A stretch of DNA of 5,278 nucleotides from Thiomicrorhabdus sp. Its GTDB lineage: Bacteria > Pseudomonadota > Gammaproteobacteria > Thiomicrospirales > Thiomicrospiraceae. The position numbers and the translations under genes are program-made. Shown here piece after piece: positions 1-4,703 of this stretch. Every line of letters begins with the position of its first letter. Position 1 is the first letter of the stretch. The notes under the pieces were generated by a model that saw only the letters and a program-made list of their open reading frames with translations, made no database searches and was not told where the DNA came from. The stretch is taken from assembly GCA_021648185.1 (NCBI GenBank), contig JAKITH010000092.1, forward strand, positions 1-5,278, written 5' to 3'.

Positions 1-117
1 CTTGCTGCCGTCATCGTCGGTGGCATGAGTGTAAGCACCGTGTTTACACTGATACTATTACCAAGCCTGCTACGCATTGGTGAAGATGCAAAAAACAGAG
101 AAGTGAAAACAGCCTGA
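1..117 (+). CDS. RND-family efflux permease, C-terminal end (partial)
   Basis: Frame 1 is open from the window edge to a TGA at 115-117 and gives 38 residues. The segment AAVIVGGMSVSTVFTLILLP (residues 2-21) is a hydrophobic glycine-rich helix ending in a proline, followed by a short charged tail (SLLRIGEDAKNREVKTA). This looks like the last transmembrane helix of inner-membrane RND permeases (AcrB/CusA/MexB type), which typically end in a Gly-Gly...Ser-Thr...Leu-Pro pattern and a short cytoplasmic tail. These proteins export drugs, metals or lipids using the proton gradient, with a periplasmic adaptor and an outer-membrane channel. More than 95% of the gene lies outside the window, so substrate and subfamily cannot be told. 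It probably marks the chromosomal edge of the accessory region. No convincing terminator follows; there is only a weak TGAAAC/GTTTCA stem without a T-tract. Confidence 0.7.
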   Translation, partial: LAAVIVGGMSVSTVFTLILLPSLLRIGEDAKNREVKTA

Positions 118-246
118 ACCGTGAAACGCAGAAAGGCTGTTTCAACGCCCAAGGCCAAACCCTCCACAACCCCCTGAAAAAACCCGTTATTCCGCATGTT
201 CTTAGCCGGAACCCAGAAATTTAAACCTACAGGCTTTGGTTTAACC

Positions 247-275
247 GTAGGGTGGGCACGTTTTATAGTGCCCAC
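247..275 (+). repeat. REP-like hairpin with GTAG head
   Basis: The tetranucleotide GTAG (247-250) is followed by a perfect 8-bp inverted repeat, GTGGGCAC (252-259) and GTGCCCAC (268-275), around an 8-nt loop. A GTAG tetranucleotide next to a GC-rich palindrome is the standard layout of REP sequences, which RAYT transposases recognise. A RAYT-type gene lies about 4.4 kb away. Whether that transposase acts on this hairpin cannot be told from one copy. GTAGGGTGGGCA-type palindromes are, from memory, common dispersed repeats in gammaproteobacterial genomes. Confidence 0.55.
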
Positions 276-313
276 GCGGAAAACACCGATCAGACTCAAC
301 GCTTGATTCATTT

Positions 314-556
314 TTAAAGCACCTCATACTTTTTCAACATCTCATTCTCCTCCTCAACCAACTGCTGAAAATGCTCAGGAGTCAGTCCCACTTTTCGCAC
401 CGATATTTGTGATGCATGAACCTGCACAATACTATGCTCGTGCCGGGTGCGACCCAGTATTTCAGTGAACACCGAATCACCATTATTAAAATCATCAAAC
501 AATTTGTGCCGCGCACCCTGGTGCGCAACAACATGGCAAGAAACATCCGCCATCAT
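314..556 (-). CDS. Doubtful small ORF, 80 aa, unknown
   Basis: Read on the minus strand from an ATG at 554-556 to the stop at 314, this frame gives 80 residues ending in a charged helix-like tail (LTPEHFQQLVEEENEMLKKY). A weak purine run (AAGGGG) lies about 12 nt upstream. The frame is open further upstream to 670, but that part is antisense to the transposase remnant, so the longer form is less credible. I do not recognise the protein and see no motif, signal peptide or membrane segment. It could be a real small gene, a decayed gene tail or a chance frame. The amphipathic, coiled-coil-like C-terminus is the only thing in its favour. Confidence 0.2.
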   Translation of the reverse strand: MMADVSCHVVAHQGARHKLFDDFNNGDSVFTEILGRTRHEHSIVQVHASQISVRKVGLTPEHFQQLVEEENEMLKKYEVL

Positions 557-573
557 AAATTTCGTCAACCCCT

Positions 574-813
574 TTGCAACATGCCCCTCTGCCCGGAAAA
601 CCCACCGTACGATACAGTGATCTCTACCACTCAGCGGCCCGCAAAAAAATGAACCTTGCCCGGGCTGCACTGGGGCAAACCGATGTCAGCGAACGTCAAA
701 TCATCGACTGGCAACAGTTTCTGGAAAACAAAGACAGCCTGCCAGTCTGCGCCACATGTGGTTTAAAACTGACCAGAATGGTTGACGTATTACCGCAGCG
801 TCAGGCGGCGTAG
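574..813 (+). pseudogene. C-terminal remnant of a probable IS91-type (Y2) transposase
   Basis: The frame ending at TAG 811-813 contains LPGKPTVRYSDLYHSAARKK, then an ARAALGQ segment, a DWQQFL segment and a C-x-x-C pair (CATCGLKL) shortly before the stop. This order (VRYYGLYH-like motif, basic ALNxAR-like helix, WxxxL, then CPxCG near the end) is how I remember the C-terminal end of IS91/IS801-type transposases, which use a two-tyrosine HUH mechanism for rolling-circle transposition. The only nominal start is a TTG at 574. The same homology seems to begin further upstream in another frame (NFVNP from 558, then LQH from 574), which suggests a frameshift near 567-573 with further decay before it. 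The catalytic N-terminal part is absent, so it is inactive. Family assignment is from memory of motifs only. Confidence 0.5.
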
Positions 814-1020
814 CAAACGGGTTGAAACATGATCATTTGCATCGTGGAGATCGACTGTGCCCGAAGGAAAATAAATGCGGATTGTAAAGTCAGTGACGAC
901 ATGTTGAAATGCAAAAAAACCGGTGTTGGCCGGATTGCCCGGAGAAGAAAAAGCCCATTGAATGGCCAGAGCACCGAGAGCGGCGAATCTAGCAGCTTGG
1001 CGAGTTCAGTGGCACGATTC
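814..1020 (+). other. Segment between transposase remnant and attC, possible decayed cassette
   Basis: This stretch precedes the attC and should hold the body of the cassette that owns it. A plus-strand frame from ATG 829 to TAA 1024-1026 encodes 65 residues rich in basic and serine residues. Its stop lies inside the attC R'' box (ATCTAAC), a common arrangement for cassette genes. However, it has no clear RBS and no recognisable domain. A minus-strand frame also starts at 1022 inside the attC. Neither is convincing. A cassette start (GTTRRRY preceded by a second attC) is not visible; GTTGAAA at 821-827 is only a near match. Confidence 0.25.
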
Positions 1021-1107
1021 ATCTAACAAGTCGATAAAGACGGCGCTGAAAAAAAGTGGCGCTGCGCGTTTTGGTCTGGAGGAGCGCCACTTATTTAGGC
1101 GTTATAT
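1021..1107 (+). other. attC site (integron cassette recombination site)
   Basis: R'' is ATCTAAC (1021-1027), matching RYYYAAC, and R' is GTTATAT (1101-1107), close to GTTRRRY. Complementary inner boxes lie at TCGATAAAG (1031-1039, L'') and CTTATTTA (1090-1097, L'), with the usual one-base offset that leaves an extrahelical base. Inside is a perfect 10-bp palindrome arm pair, AAGTGGCGCT (1054-1063) and AGCGCCACTT (1083-1092). A second GGCGCT (1042-1047) can also pair with AGCGCC, so two foldings compete. The size (87 bp) fits the family. Integron integrases recognise attC as a folded bottom strand and cut between G and TT of R', so the next cassette begins at 1102. Confidence 0.8.
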
Positions 1108-1130
1108 TTTATAAAAATTATGGAGATAGC

Positions 1131-1907
1131 ATGACTGAAAATGAAGAAACTTTAACCCTTGAGAAGTTTCATGAGGCATTGCACAAAGACATTGATAAAC
1201 CAGTTAAAGATTTTCGGGAAGAGTGGAATGAGGCTCACCGCCGACACATTAAAGTGGATACAGGAGCGCATAAAGCTGAATGGGCTCAAGCAACCGTATT
1301 ATTGAATCAAAAAGTAATAATTGTGCACGTTAATTTGAATTTCAAGAAAAATGGCATATCCGATGCTGATTATGAAAAACTAAAATACCTTACTCGTACT
1401 GGGATTGACAAATATTGGTCACGCCGTATCGATGTGGCTGGAACCAGTTTTATGGTTTGGGTAAAAGCGGAGCATAGCTTTGTAAATGCAATTCCTGTAG
1501 ACCTTTATGTGGAAACTGATAAAAATAATTATGCCAGATCAATGAATCCGGCAATATTGGGAATAGATGCAAGTTTCATCTATAACAAAGGACGCTTTGG
1601 AAACGAAAAGAGAGCCGATGCAGATTTTATGTTAGTTGCCGCCCACGAATTTGGGCATTCGGTTTTAATGCACGCTGGCGGACTTTCGCTATCATGGAGC
1701 CACAAAGGTTCTACAAATATCGTAACTCAATCCGCAAAGTCTTCCAGCCCTGGGTATCCCGAAAAAGGACCGATAGATTTGATGAAATACTACGACCCAA
1801 ACAAATCCCCAGTATTTTTTGAAAGAAGAATTAGGGATTCTAGGGCAATGGAAGTAGATATTAAGCGGCTGATTTGGGGAGCCAATATTCAATGGTCAAA
1901 ACTATAA
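1131..1907 (+). CDS. Cassette-borne zinc metallopeptidase, candidate toxin/effector
   Basis: 258 residues from ATG 1131, chosen because GGAG (1122-1125) lies 5 nt upstream; the open frame extends further 5' only through the attC. The zinc motif is AAHEFGHSVLMH (residues 171-181): H172 and H176 with catalytic E173. A third ligand may be H181 or H191 (in SWSHKG). PIDLMKYY (residues 214-221) resembles the metzincin Met-turn, with M218 at a fitting distance. The N-terminal half is hydrophilic, with no signal peptide or transmembrane helix, so export would need a dedicated system (for example type VI) or the protein acts inside the cell. The gene starts 29 nt after the attC cleavage point and overlaps a lipoprotein gene by 16 nt, as in effector/immunity pairs. 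Similar HEFGH...HKG...DLMKYY arrangements are, as I recall, found in polymorphic-toxin or T6SS metallopeptidases; this was not checked. The peptidase-fold call is firm, the effector role inferred. Confidence 0.7.
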   Translation: MTENEETLTLEKFHEALHKDIDKPVKDFREEWNEAHRRHIKVDTGAHKAEWAQATVLLNQKVIIVHVNLNFKKNGISDADYEKLKYLTRTGIDKYWSRRIDVAGTSFMVWVKAEHSFVNAIPVDLYVETDKNNYARSMNPAILGIDASFIYNKGRFGNEKRADADFMLVAAHEFGHSVLMHAGGLSLSWSHKGSTNIVTQSAKSSSPGYPEKGPIDLMKYYDPNKSPVFFERRIRDSRAMEVDIKRLIWGANIQWSKL

Positions 1908-2263
1908 AGCTACATTTTTTTTATTGCGTTATTTGTATCCTTTTATTGTTAGGAGGATGCAAAAATACTGAACACGTATTTTTAGAAAATAACACAAATG
2001 AAATAATTATTGTTCAAGTTTATCTGTTAACTGAAAATGGGGAGAAAATTATGAAAACTAGTATTGATCCTGGAGATAGTGATGGATGGTCATATGAGGT
2101 AGGTATTTTTGGAAGCGATAAAATAGATGAAAAATTTAAAAAAATTATAATAAATAATAAAGAATGCGAAGTAGAACTTAGTCGAAATGAAATAAATAAT
2201 TTAGTGGATAAATCGGGAGCATGGAAATTAGTTATTGATAAAAATATCATGAATTGCAACTAA
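1892..2263 (+). CDS. Lipoprotein, candidate immunity protein to the upstream metallopeptidase
   Basis: 123 residues from ATG 1892. GGGGAG (1876-1881) lies 10 nt upstream, and the start is inside the end of the metallopeptidase gene (stop 1905-1907), which implies translational coupling. Residues 1-23 form a type II signal peptide: K3/K6, a hydrophobic core (FFYCVICILLLL) and the lipobox L20-G21-G22-C23. Residue +2 is Lys, not Asp, so by the usual rule it would go to the outer membrane. The mature part is small (about 100 residues) and rich in Asn, Lys, Ile and Glu, with a beta-like pattern (NEIIIVQVYLL, AWKLVIDKN) and two cysteines (C92, C122) that could form a disulfide. I do not recognise the family. 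Size, overlap and envelope targeting fit an immunity protein that binds the toxin in the periplasm; this is inference. The sequence is much more AT-rich than the flanking genes, a sign of transfer. Confidence 0.6.
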   Translation: MVKTIKLHFFYCVICILLLLGGCKNTEHVFLENNTNEIIIVQVYLLTENGEKIMKTSIDPGDSDGWSYEVGIFGSDKIDEKFKKIIINNKECEVELSRNEINNLVDKSGAWKLVIDKNIMNCN

Positions 2264-2324
2264 ATCGATTGCTCATATGACAAGGCGAATTCTATGAATA
2301 AAACAATGAATAACAAGGCGTGAA
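2264..2324 (+). other. Cassette tail without a recognisable attC
   Basis: The lipoprotein gene should be followed by the cassette's own attC, but this stretch has no paired R''/R' boxes. AACAAGGCG near 2312-2320 looks like the start (R''-L'') of some attC sites, and it is followed within a few bases by the RAYT-type repeat. The likeliest reading is that the rest of the attC was lost when the repeat junction formed. Confidence 0.3.
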
Positions 2325-2483
2325 TAAGACAACTAAAGTTTCACGCTTTTTTGGAATGCGGATAACGGCAAGGCTACAGCGTATGTATTTAATCGGGGTT
2401 TGCCAAGCATGAGCAAACCCTAATAAAAAGGCCTCTACCCGCCCGTACGCTCCCCTGAAAAGCGTGAAACTTCAGTAAGACAA
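2325..2483. mobile_element. MITE-like element with 18-bp TIRs and 8-bp target duplication
   Basis: The element is 2333-2475 (143 bp). Its ends are CTAAAGTTTCACGCTTTT (2333-2350) and AAAAGCGTGAAACTTCAG (2458-2475), complementary at 17 of 18 positions, with the inner 15 perfect. It is flanked by direct repeats TAAGACAA (2325-2332 and 2476-2483). The empty site exists in the same window: at 4610-4638 the same repeat runs AATAAGACAAGACACCC without interruption, which shows that TAAGACAA was duplicated on insertion. The inside has no gene and carries a nested hairpin, GGGTTTGC (2396-2403) and GCAAACCC (2413-2420). It would need a transposase in trans from a family making 8-bp duplications; I cannot name that family from these ends. 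Confidence 0.8.
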
Positions 2484-2502
2484 GACACCCATCAATTAGT
2501 TG
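2476..2502 (+). repeat. RAYT-leader repeat, copy 1 (junction with truncated intI)
   Basis: 27 bp identical to 4612-4638: TAAGACAA followed by GACACCCATCAATTAGTTG. Two more bases (AA) match if the MITE insertion is removed. At 4612 the repeat continues into the RAYT promoter and gene. Here, after the TTG of the -35 box, it passes directly into the broken 3' end of intI. The leader and transposase are missing, so this is a junction left by insertion followed by deletion, or by recombination between copies. Confidence 0.75.
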
Positions 2503-3355
2503 CTCGCACAAGTAAATGCGTCACAAAGGAATGACGCAACGTATGGCAACTGGCAGGCTTGTGAATACCCGCTTTGCGAACGGCCTGTTTCACCGCACGC
2601 TGAATTGTCTTCTCATCAACGTGATGCCGCCGCTCCACACCGGAACGAGGATCAACACTACGGCGGCTCGACGGAAACACGTACTGCCACGCCCACTCCG
2701 TTGGTGCGTTGGGATACTTTCGTGCCAGCGCATAAGGAAGGTAAACACTGCCAAAACCATCTGCCAAATCTTTATCGTGCGTTTGCTGCCGATTTTCCAG
2801 GTGCCGCTGCAACGGGACAATCAACTCATCCGATAACGTCACCACCCGGTCTTTTCCACCTTTACCATTGCGCACATGAATTGCGCGATGCGGAAAATCG
2901 AGATTCATCACCCGCAAACGTAAACACTCCATCAATCGCAAGCCAGAACCGTACATTAAACAAGCTGCCAACCACTGCACCCCATTCAATTCACGCAACA
3001 CCACCCTCACCTCACCAGCGGTTAATACCACAGGCAATTTACGCTGACTCTTTGCCCGCACCAAATTTTTCACATCACCCAATGGCTGCTCCAAAACCAC
3101 CTTGTACAAAAAATTCAGTGCATTTAACGCCTGATTCTGTGTGCTGGGCGACACTTGTCGATTTACCGCCAAATCGGTCAAAAAGTTTCCAACCTCCACG
3201 CCTCCCATTTTAGCCGGGTGACGTTTATTATGGAAAAGAATAAATCGCTTGATCCAGTCAATATAAGCCTTTTCCGTACGGATGCTGTAATGTCGCACAC
3301 GAATAGCCTCAACAACAGAACGTAAAAAGGGAGAAGAAGAAACTGCCGAATCCAT
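2492..3355 (-). CDS. intI: Integron integrase IntI, C-terminally truncated
   Basis: 287 residues from ATG 3353-3355, chosen for its near-perfect Shine-Dalgarno AGGAGGTGATC; the frame is open 50 codons further but without that signal. It is a tyrosine recombinase. Residues 10-90 are the core-binding domain ([19 protein letters not shown]). The catalytic domain has Arg box I (R140 in [14 protein letters not shown]), the NGKGGKDR beta-hairpin lysine region (162-170), and H271-x-x-R274 in [10 protein letters not shown]. The IntI-specific insertion is seen at about 200-228 ([20 protein letters not shown]), which separates it from XerC/D. After HLL the sequence becomes VRATN and stops at TGA 2494-2492 inside a RAYT-leader repeat. 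The LLGH histidine and the catalytic tyrosine (YTH region) are missing, roughly 35-45 residues short of the usual length of about 320-335. It could still bind DNA but not recombine. The normal role is attI/attC cassette integration and excision. Confidence 0.88.
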   Translation of the reverse strand: MDSAVSSSPFLRSVVEAIRVRHYSIRTEKAYIDWIKRFILFHNKRHPAKMGGVEVGNFLTDLAVNRQVSPSTQNQALNALNFLYKVVLEQPLGDVKNLVRAKSQRKLPVVLTAGEVRVVLRELNGVQWLAACLMYGSGLRLMECLRLRVMNLDFPHRAIHVRNGKGGKDRVVTLSDELIVPLQRHLENRQQTHDKDLADGFGSVYLPYALARKYPNAPTEWAWQYVFPSSRRSVDPRSGVERRHHVDEKTIQRAVKQAVRKAGIHKPASCHTLRHSFVTHLLVRATN

Positions 3356-3377
3356 GATCACCTCCTGTAAAATTAAA

Positions 3378-3393
3378 CTGGTTAAATAACCAG
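3378..3393 (-). promoter_or_regulatory. LexA-type SOS operator upstream of intI
   Basis: CTGGTTAAATAACCAG is CTG-N10-CAG with 7-bp perfect arms (CTGGTTA/TAACCAG), the spacing of a gammaproteobacterial LexA box. It lies 22 bp upstream of the intI start codon, just downstream of the proposed -10. Many integron integrase genes are known to be repressed by LexA and induced by the SOS response. The arms differ from the E. coli consensus (CTGTATATATATACAG) in the third to sixth bases, so binding strength is uncertain. Confidence 0.6.
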
Positions 3394-3619
3394 ACATGAA
3401 AGAAAAACCATAACATAATAATAATATTTGACAAAATGGGGCATTCCCCGGTTTCGAAAAATCAACCACGGATTGAGAATTAACTTTTTCGAACAAATAT
3501 AACACTTACAACATATTGTTTTTATGGTACTTTATGCTCTGGATCAGGCGGTGGGTCATTAGGTAACAAGAAAAATAAAGGATATCTCACTGCTGAGTGG
3601 ACACCAAAGGAGTTTACCT
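3394..3619. other. Region between intI and the membrane-gene pair; expected attI position, none recognised
   Basis: In most integrons attI and the cassette promoter Pc lie here, beside the integrase start. I see no GTTRRRY-type attI point followed by a cassette between 3400 and 3619. Present are a GGGGCATTCCCC inverted repeat (3438-3449) and a possible plus-strand promoter TTGAGA (3473-3478), 19 bp, TATAAC (3498-3503), whose spacer is too long to be strong. A consensus-like TTGACA at 3428-3433 has no partner -10. attI sites are poorly conserved, so one may still be here. Confidence 0.35.
3407..3434 (-). promoter_or_regulatory. Putative intI promoter
   Basis: On the minus strand, TTGTCA (3434-3429, 5 of 6 to TTGACA), a 16-bp spacer and TATGGT (3412-3407, 4 of 6 to TATAAT). 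Transcription would begin near 3400, placing the LexA-type box over the early transcribed region, where repression makes sense. The AT-rich spacer fits a promoter. Identified by eye only. Confidence 0.45.
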
Positions 3620-3994
3620 GTGACTGACAACCAAAAAGAAGACAAGCCAGAAGAAGCTCCATTAAATGAAAACCCATTGTTCTCAAGCTTGGCTCTCAAG
3701 CCAAAACTTCTTATCGGTGGAGTGTTGGTTTATGCCGGGCTGGGTATTCCTTTTTTGCTTAGATCTGAAAGCGATCTACTAAATGTTCTTATAAGACAAG
3801 GGCCATTGCTAATTGGAGTTGTTGTAGCGCTAGCTGGATTCTCGTTAATGTTATCAGAAATTAGAAAGTCCAGACAATCACAAAAAGAAGATAGATTTGT
3901 AGATGTTGACGAAAGTAGAACAGATGGCGATAGAAGATTTCAAGCACGCGTACTTAATGAAATAAAAAGCCTTAAAGCTCAATCTGGGAACTAA
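3620..3994 (+). CDS. Small two-TM membrane protein, unknown
   Basis: 124 residues from GTG 3620, supported by AAAGGAG at 3606-3612, 7 nt upstream; no ATG fits better. Residues 1-28 are hydrophilic and acidic (MTDNQKEDKPEEAPLNENP). Residues 30-47 (LLIGGVLVYAGLGIPFLL) and 62-78 (PLLIGVVVALAGFSLML) are two transmembrane helices joined by a short loop. Residues 80-124 form a charged, probably helical cytoplasmic tail. I do not recognise a family. It lies 20 nt before the next gene on the same strand, whose product also has two transmembrane helices, so the two are probably one operon and may form one membrane complex. Composition is more AT-rich than intI. If intI marks the head of the array this would be the first cassette position, but no attC is seen around it. 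Confidence 0.65.
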   Translation: MTDNQKEDKPEEAPLNENPLFSSLALKPKLLIGGVLVYAGLGIPFLLRSESDLLNVLIRQGPLLIGVVVALAGFSLMLSEIRKSRQSQKEDRFVDVDESRTDGDRRFQARVLNEIKSLKAQSGN

Positions 3995-4014
3995 CAGCAG
4001 ACAAAATAGAGGCT

Positions 4015-4605
4015 TTGATAACTGAAACAACAGAAAGGCGAGCTATAGATAATGAGGTGCTATTTAGTTCCTTTGAAAATTATTTTAGCGAAATCATAAA
4101 CATTCTTGTTGAACAGGCGCATGTTGCTGATAAGAAGGCGTCTATACTTCTAGACAAAGGAACTGCTTACTCTAAAGGCGGCATTACATTTTTTGTAGCT
4201 TCAATAGTTGCGTGGCAAATAATGGCAGGATTTTGGGGGTTTCAAGAACAATATATTTATGGAATTGTTTCTTGCTCCTTATTGTTTATATTTATTGAGT
4301 TTTTAGCTGCTTGGTTTCTAAAGCAGTATAGGAACTTTATTGATACGTCTACTTACCTCATAAAAGTCAAATCAATATTTGATAAATATATGCTGTCATT
4401 TCTCACCATAAAATCATTAGGTAGTGCATCTGATAATGATGAAGAAAAATACAAAGCAATGCTGAAAGTGCTTGAGGATGAAATCAAATGGCCCGAAACA
4501 TATTTGCTTAAGCACGGTGATATAAGTTTTGCTAAAGAAGCGATGGAAACAATGACTCACTTTGCAAAGGCAATGAAGTCTGAGGTAAAGAACAAAGGTG
4601 CATAA
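4015..4605 (+). CDS. Two-TM membrane protein, possible stress or defence effector, unknown
   Basis: 196 residues from TTG 4015, 20 nt after the upstream stop. The start is uncertain: AGAGG lies only a few bases before TTG, and GTG 4054 is an alternative. Residues 20-55 form a helix containing QAHVADKKASILLDKGTAYS. Transmembrane helices lie at about 56-74 (GITFFVASIVAWQIMAGF) and 81-103 (IYGIVSCSLLFIFIEFLAAW). Residues 104-196 are a long cytoplasmic helical region with an acidic stretch (SASDNDEEK) and a lysine-rich end. A basic/alanine-rich helix with ADxKAS-like sequence leading into two transmembrane helices loosely recalls PycTM and SLATT-type effector membrane domains of nucleotide-signalling defence systems. 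No cyclase gene is present and the likeness is weak. Unknown function is the honest call. It is followed at once by the RAYT repeat. Confidence 0.65.
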   Translation: MITETTERRAIDNEVLFSSFENYFSEIINILVEQAHVADKKASILLDKGTAYSKGGITFFVASIVAWQIMAGFWGFQEQYIYGIVSCSLLFIFIEFLAAWFLKQYRNFIDTSTYLIKVKSIFDKYMLSFLTIKSLGSASDNDEEKYKAMLKVLEDEIKWPETYLLKHGDISFAKEAMETMTHFAKAMKSEVKNKGA

Positions 4606-4611
4606 AACAAA

Positions 4612-4638
4612 TAAGACAAGACACCCATCAATTAGTTG
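4612..4638 (+). repeat. RAYT-leader repeat, copy 2 (intact, empty MITE site)
   Basis: TAAGACAA followed by GACACCCATCAATTAGTTG, identical over 27 bp to 2476-2502. It begins 7 nt after the stop of the membrane gene and leads into the transposase promoter. It shows the uninterrupted sequence into which the MITE inserted at copy 1. Confidence 0.8.
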
Positions 4639-4664
4639 ACATCCAGACCTACCCTCATTAAATT
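4636..4664 (+). promoter_or_regulatory. Promoter of first RAYT transposase gene
   Basis: TTGACA (4636-4641, perfect -35), 17 bp, TAAATT (4659-4664, 4 of 6). The same arrangement recurs ahead of the second gene copy (5186-5214), and the conservation in two diverged leaders supports a real promoter. The -35 overlaps the end of the leader repeat. Confidence 0.7.
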
Positions 4665-4703
4665 GCGAGACATACTTTACCCACAAGGAAGAAGGAGGCA
4701 CGG

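Larger units (their letters stand above)
118..560. other. Mostly non-coding stretch between the RND gene and the transposase remnant
   Basis: No convincing gene is seen on the plus strand. It contains a small inverted repeat TTAAACC/GGTTTAA (221-227 and 238-244), immediately followed by the GTAG hairpin listed separately. A short open frame on the minus strand (314-556) is listed separately at low confidence. The stretch reads like decayed intergenic DNA between a chromosomal gene and mobile-element debris. Confidence 0.5.

Noticed and set aside
801..1022. Minus-strand ORF starting inside the attC R'' box
   Set aside because: No RBS, no recognised domain, and it overlaps the better placed but also doubtful plus-strand frame; the coding signal is weak on both strands.
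2020..2259. Minus-strand ORF opposite the lipoprotein gene
   Set aside because: Shadow frame in very AT-rich DNA; the plus-strand frame has a lipobox, RBS and coupling to its neighbour.
2500..3213. Long plus-strand ORF (237 aa) opposite intI
   Set aside because: It is the antisense shadow of a clearly recognisable integrase and has a Pro/His/Thr-rich composition typical of such shadows.
3428..3433. Plus-strand TTGACA as a cassette promoter (Pc)
   Set aside because: No acceptable -10 lies 15-19 bp downstream; the site is better explained as part of the minus-strand intI promoter region.
3356..3505. 50-codon N-terminal extension of the integrase
   Set aside because: The internal ATG at 3355 has AGGAGGTG, IntI homology starts right after it, and the extension would read through the promoter and LexA-type box.
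3524..3562. 12-codon ORF ahead of the membrane-gene pair as a leader peptide
   Set aside because: No Shine-Dalgarno sequence and no attenuator-like stems; chance is a sufficient explanation.
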